The notes under the pieces were generated by a model. The model was not told the origin of the DNA and ran no database searches. It worked only from the letters and a program-made list of their open reading frames with translations. A program made the position numbers and the translations under genes. 64,000 bases of DNA. Origin: Flavihumibacter rivuli. GTDB lineage: Bacteria > Bacteroidota > Bacteroidia > Chitinophagales > Chitinophagaceae. Below, piece by piece: positions 43,228-52,238 of this stretch. The DNA lies in contig NZ_CP092334.1 in assembly GCF_018595685.2 (NCBI RefSeq), positions 1 to 64,000 of the forward strand, in the 5' to 3' direction. Position 1 is the first letter of the stretch. Every line of letters begins with the position of its first letter.

Positions 43228-44364
43228 TTACTGTTTGATAAACCTTGATTGAACGGTCTGGTCACCTTTCCTGAGCAATACGGTATAGGAACCGCGGGTC
43301 AGCCTGCTTACGTTGAGTTGGATGGTCTGGCTGCCGGTATTCAACGACAGGGATTGCTTTAACACGATCCTGCCTGCCATATCGATCACTTCTATCTGGG
43401 CATCACCTTTGTTGCCATTGCTCACTACCAGGTTAAGGTTGCCCTGTACAAGGGTGGGAAACAGGTTGTTGAGAGCCAGGTGGCTACCGGTAAGGCGTAC
43501 CTGCAGTATCCTTGTATAGGTCACCTTTTGGTTCTCATCCACGATCCTGATGCGGTAGTAGTTGTCAACTTCCAGGGGACTGTTGTCCATGAATCGATAG
43601 GCTGCTTCGCCAACACTGCTTACCGGTATTTTGGCGATAGTTGAATAATTTCCATTCACTTTATCACTGCGCTCCACCTCAAAATAAGCACTGATATGGG
43701 TGGCTACTCCTGTCCAATCCAGTTGCACTTTTCCATTGCGGGGGGCGGCGGTGAAGTTGCGGGTGGTGAGGGGGAGGATGTTTAAGGCTGTTACTGAAAA
43801 ATTGTCAATTCTCCAGTTGGCAACATTACCTTGGCCAGTTCCACCTACAGCAACTAACCTTATTGCAAGTGTTGGATTGTTTACCCCTGTCAAGACACCC
43901 GTTAAGGGAGGGGTTGTAATTGTTGACCATGCCCCATAAGCAAATGACGCAGTAGAGTTAAGCAATATAAAATTACCTCCATTTAAGCTATACTCAACAT
44001 TGAAGTTTGTGCTTGCGGCACTTGCGTTTCCATTACCAGTATTAAATGCAAATAAGCTAAAAGTTACTTGAAAATTTAATGCATCAATGAGGTTGATATT
44101 ATTAATGGTGAAACTATTCCCCCTTTGCATTAGGATATTGTTTCCTCCGTTTCCAGGTGCTGGTGTGGTTGAGCTAACAAATACATTATTAGAGCTGCCT
44201 ACAAACCGGCCCAAAGCATAGTTTTGGTAACCCGTGTAATTGGAAGCAATAACATTGGTTGATACTGCTGTATTTCCAAAATTTTCGGTTAATAGATTGG
44301 TTTGGCTAAATACAACTGAGCCTGTGGAGGTGAATAAAAGAAGGGTGGTAAAGATCTTCTTCAT
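43228..44364 (-). CDS. Secreted protein with T9SS type A sorting domain
   Basis: The 378-residue protein has a signal peptide (MKKIFTTLLLFTSTGSVVFSQ), placing the start at 44364; an upstream extension of the frame is not signal-like. A beta-sandwich of low complexity (about 22-200: FNVEYSLNGGNFILLNS, WRIDNFSVTAL) resembles adhesive, lectin-like or DUF-type modules. A fibronectin-like segment follows (VQLDWTGVATHISAYFEVERS, about 205-290). The tail has LFPTLVQGNLNLVVSN, IEVIDMAGRIVLKQSL and LTRGSYTVLLRKGDQ, which is the type IX sorting domain. It should cross the outer membrane by T9SS. Function unknown. Confidence 0.8.
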   Translation of the reverse strand: MKKIFTTLLLFTSTGSVVFSQTNLLTENFGNTAVSTNVIASNYTGYQNYALGRFVGSSNNVFVSSTTPAPGNGGNNILMQRGNSFTINNINLIDALNFQVTFSLFAFNTGNGNASAASTNFNVEYSLNGGNFILLNSTASFAYGAWSTITTPPLTGVLTGVNNPTLAIRLVAVGGTGQGNVANWRIDNFSVTALNILPLTTRNFTAAPRNGKVQLDWTGVATHISAYFEVERSDKVNGNYSTIAKIPVSSVGEAAYRFMDNSPLEVDNYYRIRIVDENQKVTYTRILQVRLTGSHLALNNLFPTLVQGNLNLVVSNGNKGDAQIEVIDMAGRIVLKQSLSLNTGSQTIQLNVSRLTRGSYTVLLRKGDQTVQSRFIKQ

Positions 44365-44460
44365 GCAATAGTTTTGTCCGTTAAAAAAATAGTTACGAAT
44401 TAGTTGGCTTAGGATAGCTGGACAAAAATTGCTTTCAGTAGATAAGTTTAACTTGGCGCG

Positions 44461-44494
44461 AAAATAAGAAAGCGGCTGGATTTCCAGCCGCTTT
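44461..44494 (-). terminator. Intrinsic terminator of sucD
   Basis: AAAGCGGCTGG (44469-44479) and CCAGCCGCTTT (44484-44494) pair perfectly; the minus strand continues CTTATTTTCG. It lies 24 nt beyond the sucD stop. Confidence 0.8.
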
Positions 44495-44517
44495 ACAGAT
44501 TTTTTCAATATGATCTT

Positions 44518-45390
44518 TTATTTTTTCACCACTTCCGCTATCCTCTTGCCGATGTCAGCGGGGCTTTGAACCACGTGGATGCCACATTCTGCCATGATCT
44601 TCATTTTAGCGGCAGCGGTATCATCTGCACCACCAATGATGGCTCCGGCATGGCCCATGCGGCGGCCGGGAGGAGCTGTCTGGCCGGCAATGAAACCAAC
44701 CACCGGCTTGGTGCCGTTCTCCTTGATCCAGCGGGCTGCATCTGCTTCCATGCTTCCTCCGATCTCACCGATCATAACGATCGCGTCAGTCTCAGGGTCG
44801 TTCATCAGCAGCTCAACAGCATCTTTCGTTGGGGTTCCGATAATGGGGTCGCCGCCAATTCCGATAGCAGTTGAAATGCCCAAACCAGCCTTGGCAACCT
44901 GGTCAGCTGCTTCGTAGGTCAGGGTGCCGCTCTTGGAAACGATACCGATACGACCTGCCTTGAACACAAAGCCGGGCATGATGCCTACTTTACATTCACC
45001 GGCGGTGATCACACCAGGACAGTTTGGACCTACCAGGCGGGTATTCTTACCCTGCAGGAAATGCCTGGCCTTCACCATATCCTGAACAGGAATACCTTCA
45101 GTGATACAAACAACCAGTTCAATACCTGCATCAGCTGCCTCCATGATGGCGTCAGCAGCAAATGCCGGGGGAACGAAAATGATGGACACATTGGCTCCGG
45201 TAGCCTTTACCGCTTCTGCAACGGTATTGAAAACCGGACGGTCGAGATGTGTAGAGCCACCTTTTCCTGGCGTTACACCACCTACTACCTGGGTGCCGTA
45301 TTCAATCATTTGGGTTGCATGGAATGTTCCTTCTGTACCGGTAAAGCCCTGTACAATGATCTTGGAGTTTTTATTGACTAAAACGCTCAT
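44518..45390 (-). CDS. sucD: Succinate--CoA ligase subunit alpha
   Basis: The alpha subunit of succinyl-CoA synthetase, which makes ATP or GTP with succinate from succinyl-CoA in the TCA cycle. The 290-residue product (ATG at 45390; a TTG three codons earlier is unlikely) has the CoA-binding fold [15 protein letters not shown] and [25 protein letters not shown] and the phosphohistidine loop GHAGAIIGG with His247 are present. The beta subunit gene sucC is not adjacent, so the complex is encoded at two loci in this genome, or sucC lies elsewhere outside the window. Confidence 0.95.
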   Translation of the reverse strand: MSVLVNKNSKIIVQGFTGTEGTFHATQMIEYGTQVVGGVTPGKGGSTHLDRPVFNTVAEAVKATGANVSIIFVPPAFAADAIMEAADAGIELVVCITEGIPVQDMVKARHFLQGKNTRLVGPNCPGVITAGECKVGIMPGFVFKAGRIGIVSKSGTLTYEAADQVAKAGLGISTAIGIGGDPIIGTPTKDAVELLMNDPETDAIVMIGEIGGSMEADAARWIKENGTKPVVGFIAGQTAPPGRRMGHAGAIIGGADDTAAAKMKIMAECGIHVVQSPADIGKRIAEVVKK

Positions 45391-45410
45391 ATGGCTCAAT
45401 TAAAGTTGGG

Positions 45411-45418
45411 CAAAGCTA
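45411..45418 (-). promoter_or_regulatory. -7 element before sucD
   Basis: TAGCTTTG on the minus strand matches TAnnTTTG and ends 20 nt before the sucD ATG. No ideal -33 TTG. Confidence 0.5.
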
Positions 45419-45493
45419 AGGTATAATGAGGAATTGAGGAATGATGAATTTAGAGCCTCAGGGTTAAAAAATCCAGGGGGCTTTAGCATCCGA

Positions 45494-46303
45494 TTATTTC
45501 AGGAGCTCATCCATATTCCGGTTATTGTCGATCTTGCCCTTGTGTTCGAGCATCCGCATGTCCTTGGCATCACGCAGGAACTCCGAGGCGAAGATGAAGT
45601 CATTCAGGCGCTGGTTCTTACTGAAGATGATCTCCTGGTTATTGCCTTCCCACTCCTTATTACCCTGGTACATATAAATGATATGGTCCCCGATCTCCAT
45701 CACACTGTTCATGTCATGGGTGTTGATCACCGTGGTGATATTGAATTCGGTGGTTAGTTCCTTGATCAGTTTGTCGATCACCAGGGAGGTTTGGGGGTCG
45801 AGACCCGAGTTGGGTTCATCGCAAAAGAGGTATTTTGGGTTCAGGACAATGGCCCTTGCAATACCCACCCTTTTTTTCATCCCGCCACTGATCTCGGCTG
45901 GGAACTTTTTGTTGGCGTCTTTCAGGTTCACCCGGTCCAGCACTTCATTGACCCTTTTCTTTTTCTCCTCCAGGCTCCAGTCGGTGAACATGTCCAGCGG
46001 AAACTGCACATTCTGTTCAACGGTCAGGCTATCAAAGAGGGCCGATCCCTGGAAAAGCATCCCGATCTCTTTCCTGATCTCCTTTCGCTTGGCATCGTCC
46101 ATGGAAGTGAAGTCTTCACCTTGGTAAAGGATATGGCCATTATCCGGCTGGAACAGGCCGACCAGGCACTTCATGAACACCGTCTTGCCGCTGCCGCTGG
46201 AACCGATAATGAGGTTGCATTTGCCTGCCTCCATAACGGCACTCACGTCATTGATCACCACCTTGTCACCAAAACTCTTCCGGATATTTTTTACTTCGAT
46301 CAT
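45494..46303 (-). CDS. mlaF: ABC transporter ATP-binding protein, MlaF type
   Basis: A 269-residue ATPase of a phospholipid-trafficking ABC system. Walker A GSSGSGKT is at 34-41, the signature SGGMKKR at 139-145 and Walker B YLFCDEP at 158-164. The methionine-containing GGMKKR signature followed by VGIARA is the MlaF/Ttg2A wording. The C-terminal extension beyond the nucleotide-binding domain is short. It should pair with the permease encoded just upstream (46355) to move lipids between membranes. A gene for the substrate-binding MCE protein (MlaD) is not adjacent. Confidence 0.88.
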   Translation of the reverse strand: MIEVKNIRKSFGDKVVINDVSAVMEAGKCNLIIGSSGSGKTVFMKCLVGLFQPDNGHILYQGEDFTSMDDAKRKEIRKEIGMLFQGSALFDSLTVEQNVQFPLDMFTDWSLEEKKKRVNEVLDRVNLKDANKKFPAEISGGMKKRVGIARAIVLNPKYLFCDEPNSGLDPQTSLVIDKLIKELTTEFNITTVINTHDMNSVMEIGDHIIYMYQGNKEWEGNNQEIIFSKNQRLNDFIFASEFLRDAKDMRMLEHKGKIDNNRNMDELLK

Positions 46304-46354
46304 GCTTTGAATGGATCTGTATTATTGGATAAGGTTACCCTGCCTGTCCTGTCC

Positions 46355-47092
46355 TTACAACAAAAGGGCAGCCAGTATGTAGTCTGCAAAAAGTATGAGA
46401 ACGCAACTCACCACCACCGATTTCGTACTCGCCCTGCCGATTTCCAATGCACCTCCTTCCACGTAATAACCGTAAAAGGCCGGGATACTGGAAATAATGA
46501 AGGAGAATACATAAGCCTTGATGAGGGCAAAGGTTACATTGAAAGGAAGGAATGCCTGGAGTAAGCCCCTGTCGAAATCGGTGCCCGACAAGATCCCAGA
46601 AGCAGTGCCTGCCAGTCTTCCTCCCCAAATACCCAAAGCCGCGGAGATCACAACCAGCATGGGAATCACCAGGAGGGCCGCACCGATCTTGGGTAATATG
46701 AGGTAGGTCTTGGTGTTGATGCCCATGATCTCTAATGCATCGATCTGTTCGCTCACCCTCATGTTCCCCAACTCACTGGCTATCTTACTGCCTACCACTC
46801 CGGCCAGTACGATACAAACAAGGGTGGGGGCGAATTCCAGCAATACCGTATCGCGCACGATCTGGGCAATGGTGGATTTTGGAATGATCGGACTCACCAG
46901 CTGGTAGGCGGTTTGCAGGGTGGAAACTGCCCCCATGAAAATGGAGATGATCACCACGATCCCCAGCGACCCGATGCCAAGTTCGGAGCATTGATGCATG
47001 AACTCCTTCCAGTACACTTTGCCGTTTTCCGGTTTGGAAAACATTCCCCTCAGCATCAATAGGTATCGACCAAAATCTGTAAAAAAAGTCAT
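46355..47092 (-). CDS. mlaE: ABC transporter permease, MlaE type
   Basis: A 245-residue integral membrane protein of the MlaE/YrbE family. The motif VRDTVLLEFAPTLVCIVLAGVVGSKIASELGNMRVSEQIDALEIMGINTKTYLILPK (about 85-140) is the family core, including the conserved TVLLEFAPTL and E-x-IDALE segments. Several membrane helices surround it. It lies 51 nt before the MlaF-type ATPase gene, and the pair forms the membrane core of a lipid-transport complex that maintains outer-membrane asymmetry. Confidence 0.88.
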   Translation of the reverse strand: MTFFTDFGRYLLMLRGMFSKPENGKVYWKEFMHQCSELGIGSLGIVVIISIFMGAVSTLQTAYQLVSPIIPKSTIAQIVRDTVLLEFAPTLVCIVLAGVVGSKIASELGNMRVSEQIDALEIMGINTKTYLILPKIGAALLVIPMLVVISAALGIWGGRLAGTASGILSGTDFDRGLLQAFLPFNVTFALIKAYVFSFIISSIPAFYGYYVEGGALEIGRASTKSVVVSCVLILFADYILAALLL

Positions 47093-47136
47093 GCGCTTTG
47101 CTTGCTTGGTTTAAATTGGTTTATTCCCGTTCATGG

Positions 47137-49482
47137 TCAAATGTCCCGGGAGACATTCTGGAATTTCTTCCACCACTTCGACTTGGTAACGATCTCCGCT
47201 GTTGCCGTTTTACTGCACTTGATCTGCGCATCGATGACCGCAACAAGGGCCATATTGAAGATGCTCCTTACAGAACTGCCCAATTGTAGTACATGTACGG
47301 GCTTTTTCATGCCCAAAAGGATAGGCCCGATCGCATCCGCGCCACCTACTTCTTTCAGGAGATTATATGCTACGTTACCTGCTGCAAGGTTGGGGAAGAT
47401 CAGTGTGTTTACATCCTCGTCTACCAGTTCACTAAAGGGATAGTTTTCTTTCAGGATCTCTTTATTGAAAGCGATACTTGCCTGCATTTCGCCATCCACT
47501 ACCAGGGACGGGTTCCTTTCCTTGACAATTCTCCTGGCTTCCGCTACCAGCTTGGCTTCCGGCGAAGCGCTGCTGCCGAAGTTGGAATAGCTCAGCATGG
47601 CGATCCTTGGGGTGATGTTGAAGTTCCTCACCTCTTTCGCCACCATCAGGGTAATGTCTGCGAGTTCCTCGGCAGTAGGATTGAAGTTGACTGTTGTATC
47701 GGCAAGGAACAGTGGGCCTTTCTTGGTGAGCAACAAGTACATCCCTGCGATCTTCTTCACACCTTCTTCAGTGCCGATCACCTGGATGGCTGGTCGGATG
47801 GTTTCATCGTAGTTGCGGGTCAGGCCGGAGATCATGGCATCGGCATCGCCGGTCTCCACCATCATGCACCCGAAGTAGTTCCTGTCCTTCATGATCTTGT
47901 AAGCCTCATACTTGTTCAGTCCCTTGCGCTGCCGCTTCTGGAACAATACCTGGCCATACAGTTTGCGTTTCTCTTCCTGCTCATCGCTCCTCGGGTCAAT
48001 GATGGGAATGCCATCGAGGTCGATGCTGTTGGAGTCGGCAATGGTCCGGATCTTCTTCTCATCTCCCAGCAGGATGGGGTAGGCAACGCCTTCTTCAAAC
48101 ACGATCTGGGCAGCTTTCAGGATCTTGAGGTTATCGGCTTCTGCAAATACCAGTCGCTTGGGGTCTTTCCTCGCCTTGTTGCCGATTACGCGCATTAACT
48201 GGTTGTCAAGTCCCAGCCTTTTGTTCAGTTCAACCGAATAGGCATCCCAGTTAGTAATGGTTGACTGGGCAACACCGCTGTCGATCGCGGCTTTCGCCAC
48301 TGCAGGGGCAACGGTTGACAACAAACGGGGATCAAGGGGCTTTGGAATGATATAGGTCGGACCAAAGCTCATGCTCTTTTCGTTATAGGCCAGGTTAACG
48401 ATATCGGGGACCGGGCTCTTGGCCAGTTCTGCCAATGCCCTTACTGCGGCCAGTTTCATTTCCTCATTGATCTGTGTGGCCCTTACATCAAGGGCACCAC
48501 GGAAAATAAAGGGGAAACCCAATACATTGTTCACCTGGTTGGGATAATCACTTCTGCCTGTAGCCATGATGATATCCTTTCGGGCAGCCACGGCTTTTTC
48601 ATAAGTGATCTCCGGGTCGGGGTTGGCCATCGCGAAAACGATCGGGTTCTTGGCCATGCCCTGCACCATTTCCGTGGTTACTACATTGCCTACGCTTAGC
48701 CCCAGGAATACATCGGCATTTTCCATTGCCTTGCCCAATGTCCAGTCTGGTGATTTTACGGCAAATGGTTTCTTGTCCTCGCCCAGATCGGTACGTCCTG
48801 CATGCAGCACCCCGTCCTTGTCGAACATGATGAAGTTTTCATGCCTGGCTCCCAGGGAAACATAAAGCTTCACGCAGGCCATAGCCGCGGCACCGGCGCC
48901 ATTAACCACGAACCGTACCTTTTCGATCTTCTTTTTCTGGAGCTCCAGTGCATTGATCAGGGCAGCTGCGCTGATGATAGCAGTACCATGCTGGTCATCA
49001 TGCATAACAGGGATCTTCAGCTGCTTTTTGAGCTCCTGTTCTATGTAAAAGCATTCGGGGGCCTTTATGTCTTCCAGGTTGATCCCGCCGAATGTGGGCT
49101 CAAGTGCCTTTACGATCTCTACAAACTTTACAGGGTCTTTCTCGTTTACCTCAATATCAAATACGTCAATATCAGCGAATATTTTAAACAATACGCCTTT
49201 TCCTTCCATTACCGGCTTGCTCGCTTCTGGGCCAATATCGCCCAGGCCAAGCACTGCCGTTCCATTACTGATCACGGCCACCAGGTTGCCCTTGGCCGTG
49301 TACTTATATACATTTTCCTTATGTGCTGCGATTTCCTTGCAGGGTTCAGCCACTCCGGGGCTATAGGCCAATGACAGGTCCCTTTGGGTCTTCGCTTCCT
49401 TGGTTGGAATGACTTCTATTTTTCCCGGCCTGCCTTTTGCATGGTATTCAAGGGCTTGCGATCGTCTTGCTTCTTTCGCCAT
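47137..49482 (-). CDS. maeB: NADP-dependent malic enzyme with C-terminal phosphotransacetylase domain
   Basis: A 781-residue fusion: residues 1 to about 425 form malic enzyme ([67 protein letters not shown], the NAD(P)-binding [17 protein letters not shown]). From about 430 a phosphotransacetylase-like domain follows ([49 protein letters not shown]). The enzyme decarboxylates malate to pyruvate and reduces NADP; the fused domain is usually regulatory, sensing acetyl-CoA, and not catalytic. The MaeB architecture is common in Gram-negative bacteria. Confidence 0.95.
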   Translation of the reverse strand: MAKEARRSQALEYHAKGRPGKIEVIPTKEAKTQRDLSLAYSPGVAEPCKEIAAHKENVYKYTAKGNLVAVISNGTAVLGLGDIGPEASKPVMEGKGVLFKIFADIDVFDIEVNEKDPVKFVEIVKALEPTFGGINLEDIKAPECFYIEQELKKQLKIPVMHDDQHGTAIISAAALINALELQKKKIEKVRFVVNGAGAAAMACVKLYVSLGARHENFIMFDKDGVLHAGRTDLGEDKKPFAVKSPDWTLGKAMENADVFLGLSVGNVVTTEMVQGMAKNPIVFAMANPDPEITYEKAVAARKDIIMATGRSDYPNQVNNVLGFPFIFRGALDVRATQINEEMKLAAVRALAELAKSPVPDIVNLAYNEKSMSFGPTYIIPKPLDPRLLSTVAPAVAKAAIDSGVAQSTITNWDAYSVELNKRLGLDNQLMRVIGNKARKDPKRLVFAEADNLKILKAAQIVFEEGVAYPILLGDEKKIRTIADSNSIDLDGIPIIDPRSDEQEEKRKLYGQVLFQKRQRKGLNKYEAYKIMKDRNYFGCMMVETGDADAMISGLTRNYDETIRPAIQVIGTEEGVKKIAGMYLLLTKKGPLFLADTTVNFNPTAEELADITLMVAKEVRNFNITPRIAMLSYSNFGSSASPEAKLVAEARRIVKERNPSLVVDGEMQASIAFNKEILKENYPFSELVDEDVNTLIFPNLAAGNVAYNLLKEVGGADAIGPILLGMKKPVHVLQLGSSVRSIFNMALVAVIDAQIKCSKTATAEIVTKSKWWKKFQNVSRDI

Positions 49483-49746
49483 AATGTTTTTTTAATGTTC
49501 AGGGGTTTGATCCCCGTTCCACGGCATGATTGCCATTGTGGAATCCAAATGGATGGTCGGTTTGGTTAGAAACAGGGGTGCAAAATACGAAAATGAGCCA
49601 GACTAGTGGCCCTTATAGCGTTTATAAGTGCTGCCCCGGACTGTTGGGATAGGGGGCTGCCCGCCCGGAAGGGCAATACGACTGACCATATGAGAAGATA
49701 ATCGGGCTAAGGCCGCCCGTTAAACTGCAATAACCCGGTAAATATT

Positions 49747-50931
49747 TCAATAGCTGAGTCCTGCGCCCATGGCGGCCATCAGGCCTATACCGATGGGGAT
49801 GGCAGTTTCGTCAATATCAAAATTTGGGGTATGTACTCCTGAAGTGATCCCCTTTTCCTTGTTCATTACACCCAGGCGGAAAAAACAACCGGGAATTTGC
49901 TGGGAATAATAGCCGAAATCTTCCGCACCCATCCTGATCTCTGTTTCGCCAACCTTCTCCTCGCCCATGTATTCCCTGGCAATGGCACTGGCCTTTTCAT
50001 GCAGTCGTTCGTTATTGTACACGGTTGGGTAACCAATGTCGATATGGAGGTCAACACTCGCCCCCATGCTTTTCCCGACGCCTTCCACGATCTCACGGAT
50101 ATGTTTATGCGCTTCGAAACGCCATTGCTCATCCATTGCCCTGAATGTTCCCATTAGTTTCACTTCGGCGGGGATCACATTGGTGGTATGGCCACCCTGG
50201 AAGGAGGTAATGGACAGCACCGATGGTTGCAATGGGTCGCGGTTACGGCTGATTACCTGCTGCAAGGCCACCACAATATGCGATGCTACCAGTATGGTAT
50301 CTACGGTCAGGTGGGGGCCGGCCGCATGTCCGCCCTTGCTTTTGACAGAAATGTAGATCTCATCTGCACTGGCCATTACCTTTCCCGAACGGAAGCTTAC
50401 CTGTCCAACCGGCATCTGCGGATGAACGTGAAGGCCGACAATGGCTTCCGGACGGGGATTTTCAAGTACACCATCTTTTATCATCAGGCTTGCACCACCG
50501 GGGTTCCTTTCTTCTCCCGGCTGGAAGACCAGTTTAACGGTTCCTTCCCATTGGTCCCTTAATTCATTGAGGATCCTGGCTGCACCCAGCAGGCAGGTAG
50601 TATGGACATCATGACCACAGGCGTGCATGATACCTTTTTTCAGGGAACGGTAGGGGACATCGTTGGCTTCTTCAATAGGTAATGCGTCCATGTCGGCACG
50701 CAAGGCGATCACCCTGGAACCCGGGTTACGTCCTTCAATGAGGCCGACCACCCCGGTAGTGGCCATCACCTGGAAGGGGATGCCGCATTCCCTTAATTTG
50801 GATTGGATGAAGGAACTGGTTTCATATTCCTCGTAGCTCAGTTCAGGATGGGCGTGCAAATGTCTTCTGACTGACACGTACTCTTCTGCATATTGTGCTG
50901 CCAACTGCCTTATTGTTCCGTGAATACTCAT
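49747..50931 (-). CDS. M20-family amidohydrolase/carboxypeptidase
   Basis: A 394-residue metallohydrolase of the M20D group (aminoacylase, hippurate hydrolase or N-acetyl-amino-acid deacetylase type). Metal ligands are in ACGHDVHT with His107 and Asp108 on the MSIHGTIRQ numbering, EERNPGG, GLHVHPQMP and MGAEDFGYYSQQIPG. The start is set at the ATG at 50931; an ATG six codons upstream is less likely because it overlaps the -7 promoter element. No signal peptide, so cytoplasmic. The cleaved amide is unknown. Confidence 0.87.
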   Translation of the reverse strand: MSIHGTIRQLAAQYAEEYVSVRRHLHAHPELSYEEYETSSFIQSKLRECGIPFQVMATTGVVGLIEGRNPGSRVIALRADMDALPIEEANDVPYRSLKKGIMHACGHDVHTTCLLGAARILNELRDQWEGTVKLVFQPGEERNPGGASLMIKDGVLENPRPEAIVGLHVHPQMPVGQVSFRSGKVMASADEIYISVKSKGGHAAGPHLTVDTILVASHIVVALQQVISRNRDPLQPSVLSITSFQGGHTTNVIPAEVKLMGTFRAMDEQWRFEAHKHIREIVEGVGKSMGASVDLHIDIGYPTVYNNERLHEKASAIAREYMGEEKVGETEIRMGAEDFGYYSQQIPGCFFRLGVMNKEKGITSGVHTPNFDIDETAIPIGIGLMAAMGAGLSY

Positions 50932-50935
50932 GCTC

Positions 50936-50943
50936 CAAAAATA
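50936..50943 (-). promoter_or_regulatory. -7 element immediately before the M20 gene
   Basis: TATTTTTG on the minus strand ends 4 nt before the ATG at 50931, the same geometry as at the DAO-family gene. If used it gives a leaderless message and supports the shorter protein. Confidence 0.5.
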
Positions 50944-51018
50944 AGGCATCTGCCTCCAATCGGGCAGCAGGATATAAGATAGGAATGGGAAAGTCCTGGA
51001 ATGCCTGTTGCAGCCTGG

Positions 51019-51444
51019 TTATTGTTCCTGCATGAGGGAGTCGGTAGGATCAACCTCTATCACATCATTGACAATGTAAACGTTGTTCTTAAACTCCCTT
51101 GCTAATTGCCGCTGGTATTCTTCCGCTTCTTTCCTGGTCTTGAAATTGCCTACCCTTAACCTGAAATAAGGTGACTGGTACATCAGGTAGGCTTTCAGTT
51201 CCGGGAAAAGTTTATACACCCTTGTCTTTGCAGAAATGGCTGCATTGCGGTCAGTGGTATTGATCACCTGGATACGGAATCCGGAAACATTCCGCCTGGC
51301 TTCACGGGTGGTGAATTCATTTATCTCTGCCTGTTTGCGGACCAATTGATCGATCCTTGGGTCCTTATACACCACCAGGCTGTCGGATTGTCCAAATCCA
51401 GCCTTGACGAGCAATAATAATACAAGGGATAAGATCTGTTTCAT
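51019..51444 (-). CDS. SPOR-domain protein
   Basis: A 141-residue protein with a signal peptide (about 1-18, LVLLLLVKAGFG) and a SPOR domain at the C-terminus (GFRIQVINTTDRNAAISAKTRV, YFRLRVGNFKTRKEAEEYQRQL). SPOR domains bind denuded peptidoglycan at division sites. No catalytic domain is attached, so it is a small envelope binding protein. It follows deoC by 30 nt on the same strand, probably co-transcribed without functional relation. Confidence 0.85.
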   Translation of the reverse strand: MKQILSLVLLLLVKAGFGQSDSLVVYKDPRIDQLVRKQAEINEFTTREARRNVSGFRIQVINTTDRNAAISAKTRVYKLFPELKAYLMYQSPYFRLRVGNFKTRKEAEEYQRQLAREFKNNVYIVNDVIEVDPTDSLMQEQ

Positions 51445-51474
51445 ACTTTAGCTTTAGCAAATTCCTCGCCAGAA

Positions 51475-52149
51475 TTAATAGCCTGTTGTGTTGTGCCCGG
51501 GTTCTCCCTTAACAATGGCCACGCTGGCGCTGCAGCCTAACCTTTCGGCCCCGGCAGCAACCAGGGCGCTGGCAAAGGCATAATCGCGAATGCCGCCGGA
51601 AGCCTTTATCCTTACACCTGCCGGCAGATGTTTGCGCATCAGTTCTACCGCTTCTACACTGGCGCCTTTTTCTGCATAGCCTGTAGAGGTTTTCATGAAA
51701 TCAATACCTAAGGGGCCGAGTTTCTGGCAGCAAGCAATGATCTCTCCTTCTGTAAGGATCCCGCTTTCAATGATCACCTTTAGGAGTTTACCCTTATTGT
51801 GGCATACCTCCACCAGTAGCCGAACTTCCTTCTCCAGGTAGGACCAGTCCTGCTGCCTTAATGCGATAAGATTGATGACCATGTCGATCTCATGTGCGCC
51901 ATCAACAATGGCAAGGATGGTCTCCGCCACTTTTGCCTCTGTTGCTGAATAGCCAAAAGGAAAACCTACGACCGTAGCCACTTTGACATGGGTCGGCGCA
52001 AGGATGGCAGCGGCCCTTTTTACAAAGGGAGGAGGAACGCAAACAGCAGCAAATCCATATTCCACCGACTCATTACATAATTTCTCAATATCTGCGATGG
52101 TGGTGGTAGGCTTCAAAATAGTATGGTCGATATACCCTGCTATGTTCAT
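51475..52149 (-). CDS. deoC: Deoxyribose-phosphate aldolase
   Basis: A 224-residue class I aldolase that cleaves 2-deoxyribose-5-phosphate to acetaldehyde and glyceraldehyde-3-phosphate in deoxynucleoside catabolism. The Schiff-base lysine is Lys153 in DFMKTSTGYA. VKVATVVGFPFG, LLKVIIESGIL and GVRIKASGGIRDY give the other conserved active-site segments. Length matches the bacterial enzyme. Confidence 0.95.
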   Translation of the reverse strand: MNIAGYIDHTILKPTTTIADIEKLCNESVEYGFAAVCVPPPFVKRAAAILAPTHVKVATVVGFPFGYSATEAKVAETILAIVDGAHEIDMVINLIALRQQDWSYLEKEVRLLVEVCHNKGKLLKVIIESGILTEGEIIACCQKLGPLGIDFMKTSTGYAEKGASVEAVELMRKHLPAGVRIKASGGIRDYAFASALVAAGAERLGCSASVAIVKGEPGHNTTGY

Positions 52150-52238
52150 AAAAAATAGTTGCCGTTAGTCATATTTGGTGGCCTAAGTTAGCTCATTTGC
52201 ATAAATTCGGATTTCACTTAAACAAAACCTACACGCAT

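Noticed and set aside
47293..48198. 301-codon open frame antisense to malic enzyme
   Set aside because: It lies inside the phosphotransacetylase-like domain coding region and has no recognisable protein features.
49600..49745. GC-rich stems between maeB and the M20 gene as a possible small RNA
   Set aside because: Short pairings such as CGGGC/GCCCG exist, but there is no promoter, T tract or known consensus. A weak terminator of the M20 gene explains them.
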